Origin: Larix kaempferi
Lineage: Eukaryota; Streptophyta; Pinopsida; Pinales; Pinaceae
NCBI GenBank assembly: GCA_027924585.1
Contig: BSBM01000372.1
Span: 30,746,001-30,810,000 of the forward strand
DNA length: 64,000 nucleotides
Direction: 5' to 3'
Positions 35,000 through 46,847 of the stretch are shown one piece after another; within the stretch, counting starts at the first letter, position 1; each line of letters opens with the position of its first letter. A program made the translations under genes and the position numbers. The notes beneath the pieces are model-generated. The model had not been told where the DNA came from, made no database searches, and was given only the letters and a program-made list of their open reading frames with translations.

Positions 35000-35660
35000 C
35001 TCTTTTTAAGTACCTTCTTCATTTTTTAACAAGCTAGAAAAAGAGATAAAGCATGCTTGATAAGATTTTTTTCGTAAACATTTAAGGAGTTTGAAAAAGT
35101 AAACTCGAAACTTTCTTCCTTTTTTAACGAGCTTGAAGAAGAAATAGAAATATGCTCGATAAGATACCGATCCATGGATTTTATATCGAGCCCGTATCAG
35201 TTCGTGCTCGCCAATGTTTTCAATTTTAAGGAGTCTAAAAAACTTAAAGACAAATCTATATACCATCTCATGTATTTTTATCGAGCCCGGGTTGGTAAAT
35301 GCTTGCCGATGTTTTCATATTTAGAGAGTTTGAAAAACTTAAAGAAGACTCTAGGGTTACTCTTTTTCGTAGATTTAGTCTCCAACATCCAAAAAAGGAT
35401 AAAATGGTATGAGGGGAGAACTCTTCTAGCCAAAGTTGACTAGAGTATTCATTTTTCGTAAGTAACATAGGGAGCCTGGAAAACGGGTAAACTTATACTA
35501 GATGGATATTTCTTCTAATATTTTAACAAGTTTGAAAGAAACAAGCTTGCTCAACAATCTTCTCAATTTTAAGAAGTCGGAAAAGAGCTTAAAGAGGACT
35601 CCAGACCTCCTTCTGTTTTTAACGAGCTTGAAGGAAGGATGGAAGAATGCTTATAACTTG
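35000..35660 (+). repeat. Degenerate array of roughly 100-bp units
   Basis: The block TTTTTAACGAGCTTGAAGAA, then ATGCTTG-CGATAAG and TTTAAGGAGT-TGAAAAACTT recurs about six times (near 35020, 35125, 35215, 35300, 35515, 35610), with spacing from about 85 to 130 bp and heavy decay. No coding sense. It may be the repetitive part of a long LTR. Confidence 0.7.
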
Positions 35661-35809
35661 GGAGGAAACAAGTGTCAGGGACATGCGAAACTAGTTCCAA
35701 GCACATGGAACAAACCTATGCAAAATGCAAGGAACATGAGCAAGATAAGTACGTTCAAGGTGTGTCCCTCTGGGTAAAAGGTAGAAAGTTGCAAAGGAAC
35801 AATGATACA

Positions 35810-36020
35810 GGTCTTAGCAAAGATGAGATAAGAGATGAGAGCTTATATAACGAGCTAAAAGTGTGGAACCCTAAATTAGGCTCATAAGCGCAAGTGGGAT
35901 CGATGCAAATGCATATGTGACTTAAACAAAAAAATGGGATCCTTATAAGGAATGGACAGAAATAAAGAAAGGTCGGTTAATTTTTCTTCCTTTGGGAAAC
36001 TGACCTTTCTAATATAAGGA
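35810..36020 (+). mobile_element. LTR fragment, TGTTGGGG family, forward strand
   Basis: From GATGAGATAAGAGATGAGAG to GACCTTTCTAAT it matches the reverse complement of 32695-32890, including TTATATAACGAGC (TATA box), CTCATAA-CGCAAGTGGGAT and AAGGTCGGTTAATTTTTC. It is followed at 36013-36040 by AGGAGGATGCCATGCCCCATC, which is the start of the same LTR in the opposite direction, so the two pieces form a fold-back joint. Confidence 0.75.
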
Positions 36021-36165
36021 GGATGCCATGCCCCATCAAAGGAAGAAAGGATTTAATGCTCATTTTCTCAAGAACCAGTCAAATTCATATCAGCAAAGTA
36101 AGCCAACTTAGCGAGGACCCGGGATGGCCTAGTCTCGAAAGAGAGGAACAAGGGATCAACTCAAC

Positions 36166-37070
36166 TGTTGGGGATATGAAGGAGATCATATGTACATAGA
36201 TTGTACTCATAAGAGATACAAAATGTGGACTATGCATAACATTCAAGAAGAAATTACAATGGAGGATTTGGCTAGAGACATTTCCATAATCTATGCATCC
36301 TTGGATAATAAACATGCATGTCATCAGTCTATTTCCATTTTAATTGAGGTTGAAGGTGAGATTGGGATTGAAGGAGAGATTGACAATCAACCTATTTCCA
36401 TTTTAATTGATTTAGGGGAAATTCACAGTTATATTTTTCCTAAGTTGGTTGAAATATTTTAATTAAAGAAAAGTAAGCACGATAAATCATGGTTGGTTCA
36501 ATTGGCTACTGGAAACAAAAAGAAAATCAATGAGATAGTAATGGGATGTCCATTAGATATGAATAGACTACAAAATTTTACATATTTAAACATAATTCAT
36601 TTTTGTTCCTATGATGTACTTATTGGGATGGATTGGTCGGATGCACACCATGTTATTTTGTATTGCCATAACAAGACTCTCACATGTATTGATGAAGAAG
36701 GAGAGTAGAAGATAGTAGGAGGAATTCCAAGGCCTATTTCCATAAGGCAAGTTTTAGATGTGCAATTAAAAAAGTATTTCAAAAAAAGGATTTCAATTGT
36801 ATGTAGTTCATGTGGAAGCACCATAAAAGAATAAAGGCCCAAGCTTGGAATATTTTACAGTATTACTAGAATTCATCAATGTGTTTGAAGAAATACCAGG
36901 TTTACCACGTAAAAGAGAAATTGATTTCTTTATTGACTTGGTACCTAGAGCTGCCCTAGTTTTCAAAATCCAATATAGAATGAGTACACTTGAGTTAAAG
37001 GAATTACATATGCAACTAGAGGTATTGTTCAAGAAAGGATACATACACCTAAGTGTGTCTCCTTGGGGAG
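36166..37070 (+). pseudogene. gypsy pol, 5' half, copy 1: zinc knuckle, protease, RT start
   Basis: Starts with CWGYEGDHMYIDC (36166), a zinc knuckle in which the second Cys has become Tyr. The protease active site is ISILIDLGEIHSYIF near 36399 (DTG-type site altered to DLG). The protease C-terminal part SYDVLIGMDWSDAHHVIL is near 36610. Then KREIDFFIDLVPRAALV and KGYIHLSVSPWG lead into reverse transcriptase and stop at 37070, where the sequence leaves pol. A TAA after LVEIF (36460) and TAG after EEGE break it. Its missing continuation matches the first codons at 48494. Same family as 48494-51050. Confidence 0.85.
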
Positions 37071-37596
37071 TGTTATGCCCTTGACTCTCTACAACACACT
37101 CTACTAGATGTACCAAAGAGGGGGGTATTTTTTCCATTGTAAAAGACCAATATGGGGCTTCTTTATGTAAAAGTGTTGGTATAGTAGGGCTCAATATCCT
37201 CGGTCTGGTAATGGCAGGTCCTCTTGGTCCTCATTTAAAGGAGTGTTGGCCTAGTGGCTCTGCTGACTACCACTTGATGGGAGGTAACCCCTCATCATGT
37301 CAAGCATTTATTCCCTAGGTGGGCGTTTGGTGCACCTTGGAATGAATCCATTAGGACACATGGCTTAAGGGCTCATAGCCACACTTATGATTTATACTCC
37401 ATAGAGGTGATTTCACTTGTAAGGGTTGTCATACCCACCTTAGCACACCTCATTGATACCCCCTTGGACCTATTTTTTTTGTATCATCCCTTCCTTTTGG
37501 TCATATTGTTCTTGAAGAGAAAATTTTCCACCATCAAAGCAAACTTAAAGAGGTTGTACCGACCTAAGAGGGAGAGAGTTGAGGGAAAAGGAAAAA
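37071..37596 (+). other. Non-coding segment and purine tract after the pol break, copy 1
   Basis: Begins TGTTATGCCC exactly where pol breaks, holds no long frame apart from an 82-codon unassigned one, and ends in the purine-rich run GAGGGAGAGAGTTGAGGGAA (37567-37586 and on to 37596) before the LTR-like TGTTGGGG. The second unit repeats it at 38317-38842. Confidence 0.6.
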
Positions 37597-37679
37597 TGTT
37601 GGGGTTAGATGGGGCATGGCATCCTCCTTCCAAGCTCAACTTCTCATCAAGTTGAATCATTTAATCATTTTTATCATTA

Positions 37680-38316
37680 TTTTTCCTAAGTTGGTTGAAA
37701 TATTTTAATTAAAGAAAAGTAAGCATGATAAATCATGGTTGTTTCAGTTGGCTACTGGAACCAAAAGGAAAATCAATGAGATAGTAATGGGATGTCCATT
37801 AGATATGAATGGACTACAAAATTTTAAATGTTTAAACATAATTCCTTTTTGTTCCTATGATGTACTTATTGGGATAGATTGGTGAGATGCACACCATGTT
37901 ATTTTGTATTTCCATAACAAGACTCTCACATGTATTGATGAAGAAGGAGAGTAGAAGATAGTAGGAGGAATTCCAAGGCCTATTTCCATAAGGCAAGTTT
38001 CAGATGTGCAATTAAAAAAGTATTTCAAAAAAAGGATTTCAGTTGTATGTAGCTCATGTGGAAGAGCCATAAAAGAATAAAGGCCCAAGCTTGGAATATT
38101 TTACAGTATTACTAGAATTCATTAATGTGTTTGAAGAAATACCAAGTTTACCACCTAAAAGAGAAATTGATTTCTTTATTGATTTGGTACCTGGAGCTGC
38201 CCTAGTTTTCAAAATCCAATATAGAATGAGTACACTTGAGTTAAAGGAATTACATATGCAACTAGAGGTACTGTTCCAGAAAGGATACATACACCTAAGT
38301 GTGTCTCCTTAGGGAG
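37680..38316 (+). pseudogene. gypsy pol, 5' half, copy 2 of the duplication
   Basis: Repeats protease C-terminal part (SYDVLIGIDW near 37856) and RT start (KREIDFFIDLVPGAALV near 38158; LSVSP then a TAG in place of Trp) of copy 1. It lacks the zinc knuckle and protease active site because the duplication begins inside the gene. It ends at 38316, where the pentamer GGGAG is followed by TGTTATGCCC. The RT of 48494-51050 continues from this very codon. Confidence 0.85.
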
Positions 38317-38842
38317 TGTTATGCCCTTGACTCTCTACAACACACTCTACTAGATGTGCCAAAGAGGGGGGTATTTTTTACATTGTAAAAGACCAAGATG
38401 GGGCTTCTTTATGTAAAAGTGTTGGTCTAGTAGGGCTCAAGATCCTTGTTCTGGTAATGGAAGGTCCTCTTGGTCCTTATTTAAAGGAGTGTTGGCCTAG
38501 TGGCTCTTCCGAATACCACTTGATGGGAGGTAACCCCTCATCATGTCAAGCATTTATTCCCTAGGTGGGTGTTTGGTGCACCTTGGAATGAATCCATTAG
38601 GACACATGGCTTAAGGGATCCTAGCCACACTTATGATTTATACTCCATAGAGGTGATTTCACTTGTAAGGGTTGTCATACCCACCTTAGCACACCTCATT
38701 GATACCCCCTTGGACCTATTTTTGTTGTATCATCCCTTCCTTTTTGTCATATTGTTCTTGAAGAGAAAATGTTCCACCATCAAAGCAAACTTAAAGAGGT
38801 TGTACCGACCTAAGAGAGAGAGAGTTGAGGGAAAAGGACAAA

Positions 38843-38935
38843 TGTTGGGGTTAGATGGGGCATGGAATCCTCCTTCCAAGCTCAAATTCTCATCAAGTTG
38901 AATCATTTAATCATTTTTATCATTATTTTATCTTT
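38843..38935 (+). repeat. TGTTGGGG-type LTR start, copy 2
   Basis: Starts TGTTGGGGTTAGATGGGGC after a purine run at 38813-38842 and matches the reverse strand of 32905-33001 for about 95 bp, then diverges. The earlier unit has the same start at 37597-37679. It may be an old solo-LTR start within K or a piece of the broken pol element's 3' end. Confidence 0.6.
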
Positions 38936-39175
38936 TATGAGGTTTAGTCTCCGTATTGTGGGTGACAAATCCTAAAAAATCATTAAAAGTTGTTTGAAAG
39001 AAAAATTAGAAAGGTTGGTTTAAAGTAGGATTAAGTTAGCATTTTTTTTCCTTATAAATAAGGCATCTCATCCTCATTTGTAATCAAGATCATGGGATCA
39101 AACATGACTTAAATTTTATTTATTCTTGTGTATATGAGTTATTGAGTGGTGTGCACCTCTTTTGTTGACAATTCC

Positions 39176-41236
39176 TAGGGTTTTCAAACATCAAAGTTCA
39201 TGTGTGAGGCTTCTTTACTATATTTCAAGGTTATTCTTGTTGAAGATTGTGTAACTTCGGAAGATATTATTTTTGTATTCTTATTGTACTTCCTTCGGGA
39301 AATATTCATATTGTAATTGATCATGTAAAAACCTAAAACAAATCAAGTAAAATAGACAAGTGGGCCCCACATAAGTCAGTGGGTAAACTACCCCAAACAA
39401 TGGGCAGTCTACCTCAAACAATGGGCGAAACTGCCCCAATCAATTCGGACTAGTTAAGGAAGTTAAGTCGGCCCAATTAAGTAAAAAGGCCAGTTGTGAC
39501 TAGTATAAATAGAGTGGTGCCTAGCTCATTTGGAATGTCACTCACTCAAGCAAGTTCGCATTACAAGAGAGAGAAAGACAAGTTTGTTGGAGAAGAAGAG
39601 TAGCTGCATTATGAAGACATCTTATCTTTGGTTTTATATCTTATTTCTCAGGATATTTGTGGAAGAGTTTTAGCTCTTCGTTGTACTAGTTTGACATTGT
39701 ACTTGTGACGTATCTATACTGAAGAAGTTTTGTTGGGTTTTTCCCGTGAGAGGGTTTTCCCAGGATAAATCTTTGTTTCTCTTTTGTATGTTGTGTTTAT
39801 TTATCTTTCAGTGATCCTATTGCATATGGTTATTGTGATAATATATATAAATTGTTTGAATATCTAACACAACCATCCTGGAAATATCAAAATTCTAACA
39901 ATTCTAAGGTGAAAATATTCTTGAGGCTATTTATCTTCTTCTTTCTCTCTTAATTATGGTAAGATCTTTAAACAATTGTCTTGCACTACCAGAGGCATCC
40001 AAGGTAGGAATAATTTAGGGTTTTATGCATAATAGTGTAGCCTTGTTAGTGGGACATCCCTATTGAAGGGTCTCTCTTGTTTGGGCATTGCCATTTTTTT
40101 TCCTAACTAGCTCAAAGGCTAACACAACCTAGGGTTTCTTAGTCTTCCCCTAGTTCATTCAAATATTGAATTCTCAATTCTTAGGAGAGATGTTAACCAC
40201 AGTTTCTCGGTGCTTGGAAATAACAAGAACTAGGTCTAATTCCATCATTTTCACCAAATTATTTTTACAAAATTCCTTGTATAGTATATTGAAAAAAATA
40301 CAAAAACAATAAAAATAGAGAAAACCCTAAAAAACAATTTTTTTTAATATCCGAAAAATATGTATTTTTTGCCATTGCACTTATTTTTACTCGCAAAAAT
40401 CTGTAATATTTACCACTGTTATAATTCTCTAAGTAGTTTATGTTCTCTAAAAATCCATGAAAAAAAAAACATTAAAAAGTGATTTGGTAGCTCAAACAAG
40501 CTCTAAATTGGGGTGACGTTAGCCTTAGGGAAAGTGATGCCATCCTCTAGAGGATACAACAAGGATTGTTACAGGTCTGGTATAAGTGTTTTGTAGGTCC
40601 ATTTTGACAAAATATCGAACCGTAGTTGTTGGAAAGGGTTCCTACTTTGTTTCCAAGCCTTGGAGGTTGACCCTAGGGAGTTTTGAAGTGCCAAATCAAG
40701 CTTTCCACCCATTATTTCAAGCTGCTATAGATTTGAAGGTGAAATCATTCCCAAATTTCAACAATCATCTATCAAAACAAGTGTTCCCTAGGGATGATCA
40801 AGTCCTCTTTGTTTGGTAAGTGTTAATAGGTGCTTTCTCAAGTATTTCCATAGTTTAATTCCAAGATTTTACACAAGTTAAGGTGCTAATTTTTACTGCA
40901 GAAAATTGATTCATATTGTTAGCCAACCAGTACTAAGTTACATTGCTCCTAAACCTTCATTTTCATTAAGAATTTATTGAATATATTGTTGACTCCATTA
41001 AGGCATTGATATACTAATAAAGTGGGAAGGCCTTGTAGAAATAGTGTTTTTCTCGTTGCATATATTACAAAGCTATTTCTCTTTACATTTGGGAAGCGTC
41101 CCATGGCTAGAGGAGCAGGCCTAAAGAGAGAGGAGAGTGCATTGTGGTGACAATGGGTGCATCTCTTGAAAAATTTCCAATAGTACCACCAACCCTCATG
41201 ACCTAATCAATTAGGGTGCCAATTTGTGTGGTAATA
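39176..41236 (+). repeat. Direct repeat of K, copy 1 (LTR-like)
   Basis: Matches 42109-48493 from TAGGGTTTTCAA to TTTGTGTGGT, about 1,393 bp after removing the solo LTR 39238-39900 with its duplication. Shared landmarks are AAAATTCCTTGTATA, GGTATAAGTGTTTTGTAGGTCC and AATAAAGTGGGAAGG. No coding frames are kept. The sequence continues into a primer-like site. Confidence 0.85.
39238..39900 (+). mobile_element. Solo LTR of the copia H-like family, duplication ATTCT
   Basis: 663 bp from TGTTGAAGATTG to AATTCTAACA, flanked by perfect ATTCT duplications (39233-39237 and 39901-39905). Removing it restores TTTCAAGG-TATTCTAAGG-like sequence as in 42150-42175. A TATA box TATAAATAGAGTGG is near 39505, and a set of short AACAATGGGC repeats lies around 39375-39430. 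Related to the LTR at 23369-23896. Confidence 0.92.
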
Positions 41237-41241
41237 ATTTA

Positions 41242-41256
41242 TGGTGTCGTTGTCGA
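41242..41256 (+). promoter_or_regulatory. Decayed tRNA-Asp-type primer site
   Basis: TGGTGTCGTTGTCGA sits 5 nt after copy 1 of the K repeat and resembles the site TGGCGCCGTTGCCGG of Athila/Tat-type elements, with three C-to-T changes. It supports reading the repeat as an LTR. Confidence 0.5.
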
Positions 41257-42108
41257 GTACTCAAAGGAAAAGTGATGACATTCCATTCAAGGTGTTCCCT
41301 AGTTTAGTTCATTCATTTTTGGAAAACGCAACAGTTTTTGCCATCATTGTTAGGTATATCTTGAATATTGTTGCATAACATTTGGGGTGTGTTTCTCATG
41401 TCAAAAATGCCACCCCCCTAGCATGAACAACAGATTTGGAAAGAAACTTGAGGTAAGTTTTGTTTTGTACTTTGATGATATGTTTGTTAAGGAATAACCC
41501 TGTAGGCCTTATATGGAAACTTCACTGAAGAAAAATACAACAAAAATGTACACTTTAAGACAAAGACCTCAACTATTGATGACATTGTTGGGTGTAAAAG
41601 GTGAACACATCCAACGGTTGAGAATAAAAAGTTCATCCTAGTGACTCCATTGAAACATTCTATTCAATATGACGAAAGCTTTTCTTGATTTTAGGGAATA
41701 TTTTGATTGGCTTCTTGGAAGCTATGGCCCCTTGGATTTCTCAAATATTTGGGCTCCTGCTTATGAAGAACCAAAACCAAATATAAGGGAAACTCAAAAA
41801 TTTCATGGTGAAGAAGGTTAAGGTTTGGTTCATCTTGTGGCCTTTTTCAAACTTGTTAGGGATAATGACATCCTAAGATATTATGCAACTTGATGAGAAC
41901 TCTCGAGAGTTCTCATTTTTTTATGGGTTGCATTTAGTGGCTATTTTTACTTCGAATCAAAAATTGGTGCAACCGTTAGCAGTCTTTTTTTTATCAAGGC
42001 TAAAATTACGACTTTTTGGAAACCCCGATCGGTGTCAATGCAATCAAAACATTAAATCAACCCCTGAAACAAAAAGTGGTCATCCATACATCCTTTCTTG
42101 GTAATTTA
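41257..42108 (+). other. Internal region of K, no recognisable gene
   Basis: About 850 bp. Possible coding-like stretch near 41640-41820 (frames broken, no family). It holds a perfect 24-bp palindrome at 41893-41916 centred on CTCGAG. Confidence 0.5.
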
Positions 42109-42461
42109 TAGGGTTTTCAAGGATCAAAGTTGATGTGTGTGGCTTCTTTACTATATTTCAAGGCTATCCTAAGGAAAAAATATTCTTGATGTTATTTCTC
42201 TTCTTCTTTCTCTCTCGATTATGGTAAGATCTTGAAACTCTTTTCTTGCACTACCAAAGGCATCCAAGATAGGAGAAATTTAGGGTTTTATGCATAATAG
42301 CTTATTCTTGTTAGTGAGACATCCATATTGAAGGGTCTCCCATGTTTGGGCCTTGGCATCTTTCTTTTCCCTGACTAGGTCAAAGGCTAACAATCCCTAC
42401 GGCTTCTTAGCCTTGCCCTAGTTCATTTAAATATTGAATTGCCAATTATTAAGAAAGACAT

Positions 42462-42894
42462 TGTTGGTTGTGGAGCCAGATCTTCCAGTCACATAGATGA
42501 TATTGTCTTAGCCATGAACCCCAGAGGATTGTACACTCATTCCCCTACCTTGGGGTTTTGGGTATCCCGTGGTATTTTTCCCATTGTATTTACCTTATAA
42601 AAGAAAGACATTGTAACACGGCTAGGGTTGATGTATTAGGTTTTATGCATTGTAAATATCTATGAGATCGGAAGAGAGACTGTGAGATAGTGAAGAGGAA
42701 GTGCAGCAGCTGTGCTGCAGGTTGTATCGCTTCACTTTGTTGGACGATATAATAATAAGGACTAGCAATTTCAGTGTGGACGTAGCCCATCTTGGGGTGA
42801 ACCATGATATATATATGTTTCTCTTGTAATGTGTGTGTGATTATATTTGCATTTCTGTTTATTGTTATTGCTCTGTGATTCTGTTTTTCTAACA
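42462..42894 (+). repeat. 5' LTR of copia J
   Basis: 433 bp, TGTTGGTTGTGG to TTTCTAACA. It lacks 66 bp present in the 3' LTR, between GGGGTT and TTGGGTATCCC. TATA-like TTATAAAAGAAAG at about 42594. Confidence 0.94.
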
Positions 42895-42896
42895 AT

Positions 42897-42908
42897 TGGT
42901 ATCAGAGC
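42897..42908 (+). promoter_or_regulatory. Primer binding site of copia J
   Basis: TGGTATCAGAGC, 2 nt after the 5' LTR, is a perfect match to the plant initiator tRNA-Met site. Confidence 0.93.
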
Positions 42909-42951
42909 CAAAGGTCTATTTGGCAGATAAACTCGCAGGAAGCTAGGGTTT

Positions 42952-45900
42952 ATGGTTCGAGTGGGAGCAATGGCAGAAGAAGGAAAGTTTAAGGTCAAGA
43001 AGTTTAACGGCCAAAACTTCCAGTTATGGAAGATGCAAATGGAGGACTATTTGTACCAGAAGGATCTATTCCTACCATTAGGAGGAAGAGCAAAGTAGCC
43101 GATGGCCATGAAGGACGAAGAATGGGAAGTTCTTGACAGAAAGGCTCTAGGAACAATACGGCTGAGCCTGGCTTCGTCGATGGCTTTCAATATCTCAAAA
43201 GAAACGACAACGGAGGGTTTGATGAGCGCACTGGGTAAGCTGTATGAAAAACCCTCAGCCTACAACAAGGTATTTCTAATGAAGCGTTTATTTAATATGA
43301 AGATGTCTAAAGGTGGATTTGTTACTGATCATTTAAATGAATTTAATACGGTTACAAATCAACTAAGTTCTGTAAGTGTGAACTTTGATGATGAGGTTAG
43401 GGCTCTTCTAATCTTGTGTTCATTGCCAGAAAGATGGAATAGCTTGGTCATGGATGTAAGTAACTCTGTCTCTGGTTCAAACACCTTGAAATTTGATGAC
43501 GTTATTGGTGTTATTCTTAGTGAGGAAATGCGAAGAAAAAACACAGGTGAGACATCAGGTAATGCGTTGACCATGGAGAGCAGGAGAAGACAAAAGGAGA
43601 GAGGAAAGAGCCAAGTTAATCTTGGCAAGTCTAAAATGGGCAGATCCAAGTACAGATTGGGAAAGATAGAGTGCTGGAACTGTGGAAAGAAAGGACATCT
43701 GAAGAAAGACTGCAGATCTCTAAAGAAGAAAGGAGATGCACAGCAGGAAACTACCCAGGAAGCAAATGTAGCAGGTGATGTGTTACAAGATGCTTTGATT
43801 CTTGCATTAGATAATACTAGTGATTATTGGGTAGTAGATTCAAGGGCTTCATGTCATGCTACACCCCATAGGAAATCTTTTCATGATTATGTGCCAGACG
43901 ATTTTGGACATGTTTTATTGGGTGATGATGAGCCATGTAAAATTGTTGGAATAGGTAAGGCATGGATAAAACTTAAGAATGGAACTAATTGGTTGTTGAA
44001 AGATGTAAGGCATATTCTTGCTATGAAAAGAAATATGATCTCAACAGGGCAGTTGGGAGATGGCGACTGTCTATCTACATTTGGAGAAAAGTGGTGGAAG
44101 ATCACTAAAGGATCAATGGTGATAGCAAAAGGAGACAGGGTAGGTACGTTGTATTTATGTCTTCATAATACTGACTATTCTATCTATTTAGCTTCCACAG
44201 GAACATATACAGCATTGTGGCATCATAGGCTTGGCCACATGAGTGAGAAGGGGATGCAGATTCTCCACTCAAGGAAGTTGCTGCCAGATTTGAAGCAAGT
44301 AAGTTTGGAATTCTGTGAGAACTATGTTTATGGAAAACAGAAGAGAGTTAGATTTCTCAAGGTTGGGAAACAGAAGAAGAATGAAAAGTTAGAGCTTGTG
44401 CATACAGATGTATGGGGGCCGGCTCAGGTACAATCTCTTGGTGGCTCTCATTATTATGTTACATTTATTGATGGTGCAACTAGGAAAACTTGGGTTTATT
44501 GCAGTAGACAGAAATCTGATGTGTTTGCTACTTTTAAGAAGTGGAAAGCTTTGGTTGAGAATGAGACATGAAAAAGGTTGAAGTGTCTCAGATCTGATAA
44601 TGGAGGTGAGTACTACGGAAAGGAGTTTGATAGTTACTGTTCATACCATGGGATTCGTATAGAGAAGACAGTCCCAGAACACCACAAGAAAATGGTGTGT
44701 CTGAAAGGATGAACAAAACGATCATGGAGCGTGCAAGGTGTATGAGATTGCATTCAGGGTTTCCCTTACGGTTTTGGGCAGATGCTGTAAATATTATTGT
44801 TTATTTAATAAACAGAGGACCTTCAAGTGCTTTGGATGGTGGCATTCCAGAGGAGGCATGGACAGGTAAAAAGGTAAACTACTCATTTCTGAGAACGTTT
44901 GGTTCTGAAGCATTTGTCCATATTGATAAAGATAATAGAACAAAGCTTGAAGCTAAATCCAAGAAATGTACCTTTATTGGATATGGGATTGATGATTTTG
45001 GTTATCGCTTATGGGATTATGAAAATAACAAGATCATTAGGAGTAGAGATGTGATATTCAATGAAAAGGTCATGTATAAAGATCATTTGTAGGGAAAGAA
45101 ACAAGAAAAGGAAAACACAGAGTACACAGTACTTGATGAAATTAAAGAAAATGAAATTCCAAAGGTGCCAGAAAATCAAGAACAACAACAAGTACTTGAA
45201 ACTCCTGCAACTGCAAGAAGATCAACCAAGTTAAGTAGATTCCCTGAACGATACTCTCCTTCAATGTATTATTTATTGATGACTGATGTTGGTGAACCAG
45301 AGTGTTATGAAGAAGCAATGCAGGTGGAAACTAGAAAGAAGTGGGAGCAAGGCATGAATGAGGAGATGGACTCATTGGTAGGAAATCAGAGTTGGGATTT
45401 GGTTCATTTGCCTGCTGGTAAAAGAGCATTGCAAAACAAATGGATTTACAGGTTGAAGGAAGAAGAAGGAGGTAAGCAGCAGTACAAGGCGAGACTTGTT
45501 GTAAAGGGGTTTGCACAGAAGAAAGGTATATATTTTGATGAAATATTTTCTCCTGTTGTTAAGATGACTTCAATTAGGAATATTTTAAGTCTAGTCGTGA
45601 TAGAAGATTTGCATCTTGAACAGTTAGATGTAAAAACAACCTTTCTCCATGGGGATTTGGAGGAAGAGATATATATGCAGAAGCCACAAGGGTATGAGGT
45701 CAAAGGGAAGGAGAACTTGGTATGTAGGTTGAAAAAGAGTTTTTATGGCTTGAAGCAAGCTCCAAGGCAGTGGTATTTAAAATTTGACAAGTTTATGACA
45801 GAACAAGGTTATAGTAGATGTCATTCTGACCATATTGTTTATTTCAAGAAGATAGACAATGAAAGATATATTATCTTGTTATTGTATGTGGATGACATGC

Positions 45901-46847
45901 TTGTTGTAGGGTCTAACATGCAGGATATAAATGTGCTCAAAAGGAAGCTAGCTAACTCATTTGTGATGAAGGATTTGGGTGCTGCAAAGCAAATCCTTGG
46001 TATGAGAATAACGAGAGACAGGAAAAATCACAAATTGACATTGTCTCAGAGTGAGTACATACAAAAGGTGTTGGAGAGGTTCATAATGTAGAATGCAAAA
46101 CCAGTTAGTACACCTTTGGCCATCCATTTCAATCTAAGTAAGGAAATGTGTCCCAAGACACAGGAAGAGACAGATCACATGTCCAAGATTCCCTATTATT
46201 TAGCAGTTAGCAACTTGATGTATGCCATGGTGTGCACAAGACCAGATATTGCACAAGCAGTGGAAGTTGTGAGCAGATATATGAACAATCCAGATAAAGA
46301 ACATTGGAAGGCAGTACAGTGGATTCTCGGGTATTTGAGAGGTACTACCACCCAGGCATTATGTTTTGGAGGTTCAAACACTGTTCTACAGGGATATGTT
46401 GATGCAAATATGGCAGGTGATAAGGATAGCAGGAGGAGCACCACAGGGTATGTGTTTACTGTAGGTGGAACAACAATAAGTTGGATTTCGAGATTGCAAG
46501 AGTTTGTTGCACTTTCAACAATGGAAGAAGAGTATGTTGTTGTTACAGAGGCTAGTAAAGAGATGATTTGGTTGCAGAGTTTTATGGAGGAAGTGGGTAA
46601 GAAGCAGAAGGATAGCAAGTTGTATAGTGACATCCAGAGTGCCATTCATCTTGCAAAGAACTCAACATTCCATTCCAGGACTAAACATATACAGCTCAAG
46701 TACCATTTCATACGCTCTGTTCTGGAAGATGAACTGTTGAAATTGGAAAAGATACATACTAGCCAGAATCCTGTAGACATGTTCACAAAGATAGGGACCA
46801 GAGAGAAACTGAGTTCTTGCTCGGTTTCAATTGGCCTTCTAGCATGA
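42952..46847 (+). pseudogene. copia J gag-pol polyprotein
   Basis: One long reading, from the ATG at 42952 or 42970. Gag: FNGQNFQLWKMQMEDYL near 43000 and a zinc knuckle CWNCGKKGHLKKDC at 43675. Protease: VVDSRASCHATPHR near 43837, where DSG has become DSR. Integrase: the LWHHRLGHMSEKG zinc-finger start near 44215 with the final Cys changed (CENYVYGK), the catalytic region around LVHTDVWGP near 44397, [12 protein letters not shown] near 44595, and [13 protein letters not shown] near 44703. RT: KARLVVKGFAQKKGI near 45485, LLLYVDDMLVVG near 45885. RNase H: VDANMAGDKDSRRSTTGYVF near 46400, LSTMEEEYVVVTEASKEM near 46513. Lesions: TAG 43096, TGA 44569, frameshift near 44680, TAG 45090, TAG 46089. 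Makes all proteins for copying; inactive as it stands. Confidence 0.94.

Larger units (their letters stand above)
36434..38925 (+). repeat. 1,246-bp tandem duplication
   Basis: Units 36434-37679 and 37680-38925 match along their length (around 95% by eye). Each contains protease, RT start, a 0.5-kb non-coding part, a purine tract and the first 83 bp of a TGTTGGGG-type LTR. The junction has ATTTTT on both sides (36434 and 37679), a likely microhomology. The second unit continues into sequence the first lacks. Confidence 0.95.

Noticed and set aside
46196-46645. 149-codon reverse frame in copia J
   Set aside because: Shadow of the RNase H coding strand, whose forward frame carries recognisable motifs.
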